From Chlorokybus atmophyticus (taxonomy: Eukaryota; Streptophyta; Chlorokybophyceae; Chlorokybales; Chlorokybaceae), in NCBI GenBank assembly GCA_009103225.1, contig RHPI01002264.1, forward strand, positions 284,518-348,517: 64,000 nt of DNA, given 5' to 3'. Made by a program: the position numbers and the translations under genes. The notes under the pieces are model-generated. The model ran no database searches. It was given only the letters and a program-made list of their open reading frames with translations, and was not told the DNA's origin. Of this stretch, positions 36,393-46,920 are shown piece after piece. How positions within the stretch are numbered: the stretch's first letter is position 1; every line of letters begins with the position of its first letter.

Positions 36393-36431
36393 CCGAAGGC
36401 CGGCAGTCATCCGACTGCACCACAGCCCCGA
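36369..36431 (-). ncRNA. tRNA-like Pol III unit (tRNA pseudogene or SINE head)
   Basis: On the minus strand TGGTGCAGTCGG (36422-36411) fits the Pol III A-box consensus TRGYNNARNNGG exactly, and GGTGCAAATCC (36379-36369) is two changes from the B box GGTTCGAATCC. A T-arm-like stem CCGGG/CCCGG surrounds the B box. The flanking 7-bp acceptor arms do not pair, so it is not a working tRNA. A tRNA-derived SINE reading into the GC-rich repeat to the left is possible. Confidence 0.45.
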
Positions 36432-36809
36432 CAGGTGGTAGGTATCACTTATTCAAACTACGTCATGTTGAGACAAATGGAGAAAGCCACTACGCTACTC
36501 TAGCAACCTCAAGTTGCGAACAATCTCGGCTGCAGTTGGCCGCATGGGTGCTTGCGCCGTGCATCGGACTGCCAATATTATCAGAGACGAATGCCTCTAT
36601 GTCCATGGTATCACGCATCAGCAGATCCACTAGCTCATTGGCAATGTCCCTCTCCACCTTGCTATCACCTATTCCATCCACAAAAACACATATATATGAG
36701 TGCGCATGCGTGCCTAACTCACAAGCCACTACGCATGTCAAATTTGGGTAACACATCACAACACGTGTTGGTACTATAACACAATCCAACATACTACAAA
36801 CACACGCGC
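36432..36809. other. Intergenic; nothing recognised
   Basis: No domain found in the open frames. Ends at the target-site duplication ATCGG of the solo LTR. Confidence 0.4.
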
Positions 36810-36814
36810 ATCGG

Positions 36815-37485
36815 TGTGACGGTGCTCGTGCCTTGTCACCTGTGAGTTGGTCCAATCCACAACCCTCTCACCAAGACACGGTATTCACACCGGAACCTTG
36901 CCCCCTCTGCCAAGCACACACGCGCGCCCCGCCACTCGCGTACGCACGCGCATGCGCTCGAAGCTACACACCGACTTGTGTAGCGCCTTGGATCGTCACA
37001 CAAGCAAGCACACACCGGTGGGCACACGCTAGCAACCCCTGCTAACCACCACCAAGCTTGCACACAAGAAACTAGGGAGCTAAAGGTTGTATTGCAAATT
37101 GTAGGATGTCACTTTTATACCTACCAGTCTGCACATGCTATTGTCTAGACGATTCTAGCGCTAGACGGAACTAGAAGCTAAGATATTCTTGCAGAATCTT
37201 GTAGTACACTTCTAGACCTTTCCAACGCACCAAAGATCTCCTAATTTGCTGCTCATATGGTCAAGTTATACTACTTGGCGCCAGGCCCTTCCAGAAATCT
37301 GGTCGAGCCCTTCTCGACTGGCCCTCCGTTTCTGGCACCTTCCGGACTGGTCTTGGGGCCCCGGTCGATATCCGCGGCAGACTCATAACTCGCCGATATC
37401 CGCCACAAGTCATTAAAAACATGTACCTTACAAATAAGGCCTAAAACGGCCATGAAAATCACAGAATTTGGCCTTGACTGTTACA
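36815..37485 (-). mobile_element. Solo LTR of chromovirus family II
   Basis: 671 bases starting TGTGACGGTGCTCG and ending GACTGTTACA, nearly identical to the LTR at 60480-61152. It is flanked by a perfect 5-bp target-site duplication, ATCGG at 36810-36814 and 37486-37490. No internal region is present, so this is a solo LTR left by LTR-LTR recombination. Strand is set by the orientation of the element at 60.5 kb, which the LTR matches in the same direction. Confidence 0.9.
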
Positions 37486-37774
37486 ATCGGTTTGATGTCG
37501 CTTACCCATAGTAAGAGGTGTTGCTCGCCCGAGGGTCTTCTTTCATGCAAAGGGCTTTCAAGCAGTCAACACCATCATCACGCCGAAGCTGTAGATATCG
37601 CTCTCTCGCATTCTTTTTCCACTCGCCACATACTAATGCACACAACCACAGTCAACTTCACAAGCCACACATCCGCACATTCACATATAATAATTGTTGC
37701 AATCACGACGTGAGGTGCGTGCATGCACATGCAACCACAAGGTGCAAGCGTGCTCTCACTCAGGGCTTATGCAT

Positions 37775-38040
37775 CTAAACGTAACCACAATACGCGTGCT
37801 TTGAGTCCCTTCGAAGCTTTTGGCCAAGCCAAAGTCCGCAATCTGTCACATGAGGTGAGCCTTGTGTGGGCTTCACAAACCAACATGTAGTCGCTCCTCG
37901 CAATTGCTCTCACCCTGGGTGCAAGGTTTTCGTCCAGAAGCACGTTGTTGGGTTTGAGGTCGCGATGCACGACGGGTGTGTGTAGGTAGTCGCACCGCTG
38001 CATACGGTCAGGGATGTCCAGCAACAACTCCCATTTTGTT
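37775..38040 (-). pseudogene. Protein kinase catalytic-loop fragment
   Basis: One exon-like stretch (about 38040-37915) encodes YLHTPVVHRDLKPNNVLLDE and a second (about 37840-37785) encodes IADFGLAKSFEGTQSTRIV. They are separated by a plausible GT-AG intron. The glycine loop, Lys strand and APE region are absent nearby. The sequence differs from receptors A and B (HRDLKPNN rather than HRDIKPAN), so it comes from another RLK/Pelle gene. Confidence 0.65.
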
Positions 38041-38384
38041 TAACTGGCTACCCCTCAAAGAAAACTTCACTGTGTTTGCAGTATTACACTTTGATCAGTA
38101 GTAGTACTCCCCGAACGCATTCCCTGTGGTAACCCTCAGTTCAAAGCCAGGTGCAATTTGAAACGTCTATGTAACCAGATGACTTCTCCAGCAAGCTGTT
38201 GACAAGTTATGGATAGGTGTTTCGATCCCTGTTTGAGCCACCTCCATCCCGCCAATGTCATCCGCCACTTCAGCAAGTAGGTTAGCACTATTGTGTATAA
38301 GCAGCAGCAAGTTACGAACAGCCACTGGGTTGTGCTTGCCGCTAAGCAGTGCACAGACCAGGGAGCGACTAGGCCAGTCATGTC

Positions 38385-38645
38385 GTCAGCAAGTGTGTGA
38401 CGGTGCTCTGACGTGACAGGGTAAGCAAGGAACGCGTCTTTCCCAGTTGCAGGCGGCCACTCTGTGTTAACTCGTAAGCAAACAAAGGGGATTATCTTAT
38501 TTTGAGCCAGCTGCACCTCTAAGACCAGCGAATCAGTAGGCCAGCTGCGGACCGCACAATGCAGCCGTCAATGTCGTAGCTCAAATGACGCAGCGCCGTC
38601 TCTGTCAACTCCCCCTAAACACAACGTAGATTCGTTGACTGAGCA
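38385..38645 (+). promoter_or_regulatory. Duplicated 5' flank of receptor pseudogene D
   Basis: Matches 9865-10030 and 33480-33700 in order (GAGCCAGCTG, AATCAGTAGGCCA, GGACCGCACAA, AAATGACGCAGCG, CTGTCAAC, AACGTAGATT). Ends about 190 bases before the signal-peptide exon of D, as at receptor A. Confidence 0.5.
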
Positions 38646-38831
38646 GCTTAACTTCACTCGCAGCCAGGCGAGTGAGGTCGTATCGCTAACATGCCTTAGA
38701 AAGGTTGCGTGTTTTAGAGTCTTCCAGCTGCCGAGAACAGAACCGCCAGCTGAAGATGAAGTGCTTGTGTCGAAGATCACCAGCAGACAACAGCGAACAG
38801 CACTGCGGCATTTGCTTGTTGATTCGCGGTC

Positions 38832-38963
38832 ACGCTGCGCTGGTTGGTGGAGAGGCGGCTGTGGCTATGGCTGCTGCTGTTGTGCAATGGCACACAAATA
38901 GCAGGTTGGTCAGTGTGTCCATTTCGCCTCGTGTCCACTTCCATCATTTCATTTGCAGTGTGG

Positions 38964-39018
<55 letters not shown>

Positions 39019-40024
39019 NGTGGCACACGAGAGGCTGCCATCAACATCACATCCGTGCCATACTCGTACTGTGGCAGCACAGTTGGGGCAGGCAGCAACT
39101 ATACTTTCACCGCCGCATGCAATGCGACTGATGGGCCTGATGTTGTGTTCCGGTGAGCGCTGGCACAGGCTTGCGTCTGCGTATGCATGGTTTAGTCTCC
39201 TGTTGTCTCTTCATTGCACACGCTCAGGGCTAGTCAATGCGTCTCCTACCAGGTACTCTTCGGAGGAAGATGCTCTGGTGGACATTGGCACATGCACCTG
39301 CACCACGTTCGACACGGTGCTGTTTGTTTGCGACCAGCCGGATGGCTTGGGCAACTTTGACTGCCCTCTCGGGTGTGACGATGATGGCTGTGACACCATC
39401 TACTCTGGGTCTCGTGCGTCCCGGCTGACTGAGCTGCAATGCCGTGGCGGCAACACCTACTATAGCGTGAGTCTGGACCTGAAGGGTGAATGCGCTGCTG
39501 CACGTGAGTAGTAGTACTGACCACTCTGTGGGGCTACCAGTACGTAAGAGATTACGATGCTGAAGAGAGCGGCGACTTCCAGCTCACCATGAACTACACG
39601 GACTTGACCTACCATGCAGGTGGACATGCATGTTGCTGTACTGCACACGCAGCACGACACGTTTCCACGCACACAACGCTAAGCTGTGCATGTTGTGGCA
39701 GCAGGTGCACCTCCCCCACCCCCCATCATCTCAAACCCGCCTCCCGCTTCCGTCTCCTCTCCTCTACCACCATCACCACCACTGTTGTTAGCACCGCCAT
39801 CACCACCATCGGCACAACCCCCTTTGCCCGCCGTCACGTCCCCTCCCGCGCCTGCTTCAAGCGTAAATGGTATGTTGTGGCGCTTCGTGTTGAGTCGCGC
39901 TACCACCACCCACAGTCACTGTTGTTATGATGGCTTATGCAGGGGCGCTGGTGGGTGCAGCGGTGGTTGGTTCCTTGCTGGTGGTTTGCTTGTGGCAGGC
40001 ACTACAACACTCTTCATGTATTAA
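38832..40024 (+). pseudogene. PPC-type receptor D, truncated, no kinase
   Basis: Paralogue of receptor A. The signal-peptide exon aligns (LRWLVERRLWLWLLLLC) but the ATG position is ACG (38832) and an in-frame stop lies upstream. The PPC-like exons follow: 39020-39155 (SNYTFTAAC, DVVFR), 39229-39505 ([35 protein letters not shown]), about 39515-39620 ([10 protein letters not shown]). A Pro-rich stalk (39707-39868) and a membrane helix (VGAAVVGSLLVVCLW, about 39943-39990) end in a TAA-terminated short tail at 40024. Exon 3 is one base short relative to A. No kinase exons follow. It could be a soluble or kinase-less decoy if an alternative start is used, but pseudogene is likelier. Confidence 0.7.
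38967..39019. repeat. (TC)n microsatellite ending in N, intron 1 of D
   Basis: About 26 TC units fill the intron up to an undetermined base at 39019, directly before the PPC exon. Equivalent position to the (AC)n in receptor A. Confidence 0.9.
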
Positions 40025-41524
40025 GACCTGAAGATTGGATGATGCGAGCCACCAAAACTTAGTTACAAAAGTCAAATGCTTCAACATCTTTAAATGTCCA
40101 ATGGAAAGTGCATTTTTTCCCTTTTCATTCAAAGACGCTATGCAACAATGGGTATGCGCTGGAGCAGGTTACAACTAGCTCCATGTAGCTAACACTACTT
40201 TGTAAGCGGCTGCTAGTAGCTACTTACCATAAGTTCTCCTTGCTTCAGTGTAAGTTATTTGAGACTCGTGGCAAGTGATAGCATAGACCATTGTGTATGT
40301 GTTCACATCAGCATGCACTTGTGCACAGATGCTGCATGCTGGTTGTAAGACCGCATCATGAGTCCAAGTGATTTGTACTTCTGCACGGTATTTCAAAGAT
40401 ATTCAGGTAAGCCTAGGTTATTAGCTTATCGCATGCAGTAGTGCAAACCGAGCGCAAGACCATGACATTTGCAGTCATGCAACGTGAGCTTTTGTATGGG
40501 CCACAAACGGTAACAACCACATTATACTATAATGTGGTTATAATAGTAATGCCGTTTATTGAGTGCGGACTTTTATCGCTATATATCTTTATCTATGCTA
40601 TGCTTAGCGATCCGCTGCATAGAACGGCGCAATCCTGTCAACAACACACGTCCCTAGGACAATTGTCCTGCTACAGCCTACCATGCAAAATCATACATCT
40701 AACGCTGTGCCTATATGAGCGTCCCCCCGCACCTCACCGGCGTGCTCCTTTCTTCATACACCCTCGCGAACAAGCCAAGCAGCCTGCACCGTTGCATGAC
40801 GCATCGTGTTCAACCGTGTGGCGATAGGCATGCATAATTACTAAACGGTTCCATCAGGGCGTTGAACATGCAAATGACAGAACTTGCTGCATACATATAA
40901 CCGCTTACCAATGTATAAACCGGCAACATATCCGTATCTTGAGCCACAGTGACTGTAGCAGCATCCAGCTAAGCTACAGTGAAACACACACGATTGGTTT
41001 AGGTGTTGGGTTGCCGCATGCCGCGCAATGCATAGACTTCTGTCGTGAACTCCGCTTTATTAACAGCACCGCTGCTGCATGTGTCCACCACCTTCACCAC
41101 CGCTTGCCGCTGCAACATCAATGACATAGACATATGTTGGCGCTGCTGCAGCAAGTTGTTTCCTCGCGCGATATCATCATGCTCACCTCAGCCGAAAAAA
41201 CGGCTTGGTAGACAGACCTAAATGAGCCCATGCCAACTTGTCCGTGGCAGCGGCCAGGACCTGCGGCGAAAGCGCCAGGCCGCTGCCGCCAGCCTATAAC
41301 ATTACAAACATCATTATCATCATCATTATCATCATCATCATCAACATAATAATGTGCAATGCCATATTACATGTCAGTTTAAGTTGGCCAGGCATCGACC
41401 ATTGATTCAATGGCGACGCACAACTCACTATATGAATTTCATGAGTTGACCCATACATTCATATGGTGTAACATGTCTCAGGAGCCGCTAAATAATGAAC
41501 CGGCAATCAACCTTACTTCAATTG
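40025..41524. other. Intergenic; palindrome and ATC repeat only
   Basis: A 25-base inverted repeat, AACCACATTATA-C-TATAATGTGGTT, is at 40515-40539. An (ATC)n-like run lies at about 41305-41345. No gene recognised. Confidence 0.5.
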
Positions 41525-42130
41525 TGTAGTCAGCAAACTTACCTTGTGTTGGGGGAGGTTGATAGAAACAGCGCTGCGTTATTTGCAGCTGCCGTTGTGC
41601 GGTCCGGATGGTCAAGTGGCCTATTGGTGGTGTGAAAGGTGCAGCTGGCTCGAGATAAGGTCACAAAACACGGAGCGGCTGTCGGTAACCTGAAGAGCCG
41701 CGTCCCATGCTTGTCCTGTTACGTCACAGCATCGTCGCACGCTTGGCGATTCAATGTCCCCTTCAAAGCCAATATAACGATGTCATGGAGATCAGCCGCC
41801 TCCATGCATGGATTGCTTCCTTGGTGGTGAAGGGTCAAAGCAGCCTCCTACGCGGTGCCGCTGCGGTCCTCTTTGTTTTGACATCAAGAAGCGTTCACGC
41901 CGGTGGTTGCGGCATCGGACGGCGGCGGGGTGCGGGGCAGCGGCCCAAGTGACGTAGTAAGCCAAGCGTGACCAAGTGATTACGTCACTTGAGATATGTG
42001 TTACTAATACTAATAGTTTACTCAAAGGTATCAGAGTGCCAAGTGACGCTAGCAGACTGCTCGAGCGACCGCGGCGTCAGCGCCGACGATGGCCAGCGGC
42101 AGGATGAGGGGTGTGGCCGGCATGTAGCTG
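41525..42130 (-). repeat. Inverted partner of the 33.1-33.7 kb repeat
   Basis: The reverse complement follows 33095-33710 block by block over most of its length, with small indels. The two copies lie about 8 kb apart in opposite orientation with gene D and a solo LTR between them. Confidence 0.65.
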
Positions 42131-42555
42131 CAGCAGCAGTCTGTGGATGATAATACTTGCGCTCTGTCATCTTTGCAAGCGCTTGCTTGTTTGACGTTCG
42201 TCTATACGGTGTAGATCGGTTGTCTTTGCGGGCTGCTGCATGCATTGGGGCCTGGGCCCAAACACACTAGCAGCAGTCGTGACCCGCTGGTTACTATCTA
42301 GTGGCTTACGATCACCATGCATTGCAATGTGATGGGCACAAACAGCATGGGTCCAAGAATCATCAACATACAACTACTAGACATATGCATAGTAATCTGC
42401 TACGCCAAGTCCAATAAAGTCATGCCCGCCACATCCCCTAACTGTATCGCGAGCTGGCCCGGCGACTCGTGATGGGGCTGCCCGTACAGCACCCGCCGCC
42501 ACAGCCAAGATAGCGGATGCCTGAGAGCGCTGCAGAACGACGAAAACACGGTGGT

Positions 42556-43197
42556 TGTAACGATGCTCGTGCTCACATACACAGCACACAAGTCATACAA
42601 CACATGTGTGCAGCTGAGCACAATCTTCACACCGGAACCTTGCCTTCACTCGCGCACGCACGCACGCGTCGAGCGCGCACACGCACACGAACACTATTAC
42701 TTCTCACGCCAAGCAAGAACGCAGCAGTGTGCCTTGGACCACAACTCCCTCAAGCATGCACCAGCATACTCACAGCAGAGAGCAGAAAACAAAGTTGGTT
42801 GCATTACACAGGGTTTTTCTATTTATACAAGCACTTAGGAAGAAATAGCCTAATTAACAGGCATTTCATTATTCACTACCAAATCTAAAGGCAGGTCCAA
42901 GTGCAGGCTCCCCGCCACGCGCGTTGGGCCTTCGGCGGCTGTGTGACTGTGCAGTCCGCGTCACCTGGCACTGCACAGCGCGTGTCCAGTCAGCGGCTGT
43001 GTCACAACCGCGTGACAGATGGGTCACGTCGCCGAATTAGCTGCTGTCGAGCAGGTCGCAGGCGAGTCGCGCGCGGCAGCAGGGCAGGCGCCACATGGGC
43101 TTAATAAAGCTCATAAAAGCCCTCATCAAGCCAGCAAAAAATGCAAAATAAGTACTTTATGTACAATAAAATACAAAAAATGCCCCAGGCTGTTACA
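42556..43197 (-). repeat. 3' LTR of chromovirus I
   Basis: Starts TGTAACGATGCTCG and ends CAGGCTGTTACA (642 bases). The Pol stop TAA lies within its border TGTAAC, so the coding frame ends in the LTR edge. Confidence 0.95.
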
Positions 43198-46100
43198 CCC
43201 CTTCCCCCCCGGGGGAGCTCCGTCCTCGAAGCTGACGACTGCCTCCTCTGGCCTTGTAGTCTTGCAAGACCTGTTTGGCATTGGTAAAGCTCTCCTCGGG
43301 CTCGTTTGTCGCCTCGTGCATTGGATAGCCACGCCACTTCACCAAATACTTGCGCACGCCTCGGATCAGATTGTCCGTGACAATTGCTTCCACTTCCCAC
43401 TCAGCCTCACCTTCACGAACCACATCTAGAGGCGGACGAGCTGGTGGCTCCCCTCGATAACCTTTAAGAAGCGAGACATGAAAAACAGGGTGCACATGCA
43501 TGGTATTGGGCAGCTCCAGCTTGTAGGCCACCTTCGAGATGACCTTGATCACTTTAAAGGGCCCAAACCATCGCTCACTCAGCTTGCGCACCCCCGTGAC
43601 CAGCTGCACATGCTTGGTTGAAAGCATTACAAGGTCACCCTCCTCGAACACAACATCCTTGCGACGCGCATCGGCGTATTGCTTTTGCCGGTTTTGCGCC
43701 ACAAGCAGAGCCTCTCGAGCTGCCTTGGTAATGTCGGCACACCTTTCAAGAAAGCCGTCCACGGCCTCCACATCTGAACTTTGCATGCTAGGCACCCACG
43801 CCGTCAATGGCGTCAATGGATGTTGCCCATAGTTCATAAGGAAAGGTGTCACGCCCGTGCTTGCACTCTTGTGGTTGTTAATGGTGAACTCAATCAGCTC
43901 CAGCATGTCTCCCCAATTGTCTTGGCGGCTGTTCACATAGCACCGTAGCATGTCTTCGATGACGCGGTTGGCGCGCTCCGTTTGGCCGTCCGTTTCAGGG
44001 TGGTACGCGGCGCTGAACTTCAAGCTCGTGCCTAGAGTTGCGTAAAGAGCTCTCCAAAAGTTGCCAGTAAACCGCGGGTCTCTATCACTGATAATGCTTT
44101 TTGGAAGGCCATGAGAGCGCACCACATGCTTGATGAACAACTTGGCAGCCTCGGGAGCTGTGCAAGTCTCCGTACATGGCGCCAATCGCACCATTTTGCT
44201 AGTCTTGTCCACAAACACCAAGATAGCATCATGCCCTTCACGTGTCCGTGGCAGCCCCGTGATGAAGTCAAGAGTAACTTGCTCCCACTTCGTCAAAGGT
44301 ATCGGCAATGGTTGGAGCAGCCCACTGGCGCGTTGATTGCTCGCCTTCACCCTTTGACAAGTGTCGCACAATGCCACATAGTCCTTAACGTCACGATGCA
44401 TCTCCGACCAGAAAAATTTCTGTTTCAACAAGGCTAGTGTCCGTTCCAGCCCTTGATGACCAGCCATTGGCACATCATGCGCTTCCTTCATCAATGCCAC
44501 GCGCATGTGCGCAATGTTGGGTATGTACATGCGATCGCCATGCCATAGCAGCCCGTCCTTCAATGCCCAAAGGCCGCTATGTTCAGTCCCATTCTCCAAC
44601 GCCTCAATGGTCTTCTCCCCCACCGCGTCCTCATGCAATAACGCACGGATCTGGTCAAGCCATTTGGGCTGCACTTGCACCACCATTTCAAGCGCGTTGA
44701 GTTGACGGCTTAATGCGTCCGGACCTTATTTGAACAGCCCGGCTTGTACTTCACTTCAAAGTCGAAGAGTTGGAAGAATTCGAGCCAATGAGCTTGCCGC
44801 CGTGAGAGGTGAGGCTGCGTTTGAAGGTACCTTAATGGCGAGTGGTCCGTCTCAAGTGTGAACCGCTTGCCTTCAAGGAAACAACGCCATTGCCGTAGCG
44901 CTAGCACCTGCGCCAGCAATTCCTTCTCATGAACGGGGTAGTTGAGCTCAGCCCCGCTCATCTTCTTGCTGAAATAGGCCACCGGTTGCAAGCCGTTGCC
45001 GTGATCCTGCTGCAAAACAGCCCCAATAGCCTTGTCGGACGCATCACACGCCACCACAAAGGGCAATTGCATGTTGGGATGCAGCAGCACGGGAGCCGAT
45101 GTCAGGGCCTCTTTCAAGTCGGAAAATGCCTTTGTTGCAGCCTCCGACCAGCTCCAAGCCACCCCCTTCCTCAACGATGCCGTCAATGGTGCCGCCAAGT
45201 GCGAAAAGCCCTTTACAAACTTACGATAGTAGCCGGCAAGCCCTAGGAACGACATGACACCCTTCACGTCCTTCGGGGCAGCCCAATCGCGCACCGCGGC
45301 AAGCTTGCTTGGATCTGCCTTGATTCCTTGCTTGGATACAATGTGGCCAAGGTATTCTACCTCTTCAAGCAAGAAGCGGCACTTGTTGAGCTGAGCAAAC
45401 AACTTGTGTGTACGTAAACGCTGCATCACCTCGTGTAGCAATGCCACGTGCTCTCTCTTGCTCTTTGTGTACACAAGGATGTCGTCGAGGTACACTAGCA
45501 CGCCCTTGCCAATCAGATCAGCAAAGACCTCATTCATCAAGGTTTGAAAGGTTGCCGGAGCATTTGTCATGCCAAAGGACATCACCAACCACTCATAGTG
45601 GCCATAGCGAGTGTTGAAAGCCGTCTTCTCGACGTCTTCGGGCGCAACACGGATCTAATGGTAGCCACCAGCTAGGTCCAAGCTTGAGAAGAACTCAGCA
45701 CCCTCGAGCTGCTCCAACAACTCATCAATGCGTGGCAAAGGGAACACATTCTTCTTGGTGATGTTGTTGAGTGGCCGATAGTCGATGCACATGCGCAAGG
45801 CTCCGCTCTTCTTACGTACAAATAGGATAGGTGCACCGTAAGGAGACTTGCTGTGCCTGATGTACCCACGTTGTAGAAGGTCCTCGACTTGGCTCCTCGC
45901 CTCTTCGAGTTCAGCCGGAGACAACTTGTACACCGGTCGGTACGGCGGCTTGTGCACGCCCTCTATCAGTTCCACACGGTGATCAACACTTCGCGTGGGT
46001 GGCAGACCAGCTGGTAGCCCATCCACCATGACGTCTTTGAACTCTTCAAGCAACCTCTGCACCTCGGGGTCCTTCGAACTCTCCGAACCAGTGCCGACCA

Positions 46101-46912
46101 GCTCCAAGTCCGACTTGGGAGGTGTCTCACGCACCATGCACAGCCATGCATCCTTCACATTGTTCCCGGACCAGATCTGCTCCATCTTGGTCTTAGAAAC
46201 TTGTGACACCAGCTCTGGAACCCCTCCCCTTGAGCTAGAAGCATGTTGTGGTGCAGCTTGCTGACGCGCCGTCGTGTCGTGCGCGTCACGCGCATGCAGC
46301 ACATTGCTAGCAGCCTCGACGCAGCTCATACGCTCTTGAACCACACACGCGCCTTGCATTGAAGCATTGAAGCACATCAAAACCTCACCACCAGCTTCCG
46401 GGGTAGTGAGCACCCGCTTCCTCCAATCAATGGCGGGGTTATGTGACCAAAGCCAAGGCAGCCCCAAAATGCCATCAAAGCCGTTGTTCAGCTCGATGCA
46501 GCAAAACCGTAGGCGATCCTTCATCATCCCCACGTGCATTTCAAGCTCTTTGCTTTGCTTGGAAGCTCCTCCTGCTGGCGCATAGCCGTCCGCTAGAGCC
46601 ACCGAGCCGGCATTTGCCCATGACAACCACTTGTGCCGACGCGCAACCTCACGACTCATGAAGTTGCTGTTCGCGCCGCAATCCACCAGCATTTTGCACT
46701 CCATCCATGGCCCATTGCCCTCACGGATCAGAGCCATGACTCCCAACAGCTGCCTCGCCTTGTCGGGCACTCGAACCATACCGCTTTGCGTTGCCGTTGC
46801 GCACATGCCGCCAACCGTCAACAACGCTTCCACGCCAGCCGCTGGACATTCAACATCATAGTGAGGCTGCATCACCACCTCAGCAGGAGCCTCTCCAGCT
46901 ACTGAGGTGAGC
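43193..46912 (-). pseudogene. Chromovirus I Pol: PR, RT, RNase H, IN, chromodomain
   Basis: Protease motif [13 protein letters not shown] (D-C-G in place of D-T/S-G) with [10 protein letters not shown] has [40 protein letters not shown] (active site) and FLGLAGYYRKFV. RNase H has VACDASDKAIGAVLQQD, NYPVHEKELLA and LETDHSPLRYL. Integrase has HQGLERT, CDTCQRVKAS, LDFITGLPRTREG, ISDRDPRFTG and HPETDGQTERANR, so HHCC and DDE are complete. A chromodomain follows: EWEVEAIVTD, YLVKWRGYP, EPEESF. Two lesions only: TAG at 45655-45657 inside GGYH-IRV, where the family has Gln, and a frameshift near 44725 between RNase H and IN. Expected to be made by -1 frameshifting from gag. Confidence 0.9.
43198..43215 (-). 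other. Polypurine tract of chromovirus I
   Basis: Minus-strand GGGGGGGGAAGGGG directly precedes the 3' LTR; it would prime plus-strand DNA synthesis. Confidence 0.8.
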
Positions 46913-46920
46913 CGTTTCCC
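46877..46920 (-). promoter_or_regulatory. Apparent -1 ribosomal frameshift signal, gag-pol
   Basis: Slippery heptamer GGGAAAC (46920-46914, minus) lies in gag phase as G GGA AAC, four codons before the gag stop TAG (46901-46899). After a five-base spacer, ACCTCAG (46908-46902) pairs with CTGAGGT (46883-46877), with an inner GGAG/CTCC stem. The -1 frame is open through the region and becomes Pol. This is the standard layout of a -1 frameshift site. Confidence 0.8.

Noticed and set aside
36350-36440. Functional tRNA gene
   Set aside because: A and B boxes are good, but acceptor arms do not pair and no convincing anticodon arm folds.
22745-45657. UAG reassigned to glutamine
   Set aside because: Several TAG codons sit at Gln positions, but TAG also replaces Trp, other lesions are frameshifts, and the better-preserved host genes show no internal TAG. 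Decay explains all.
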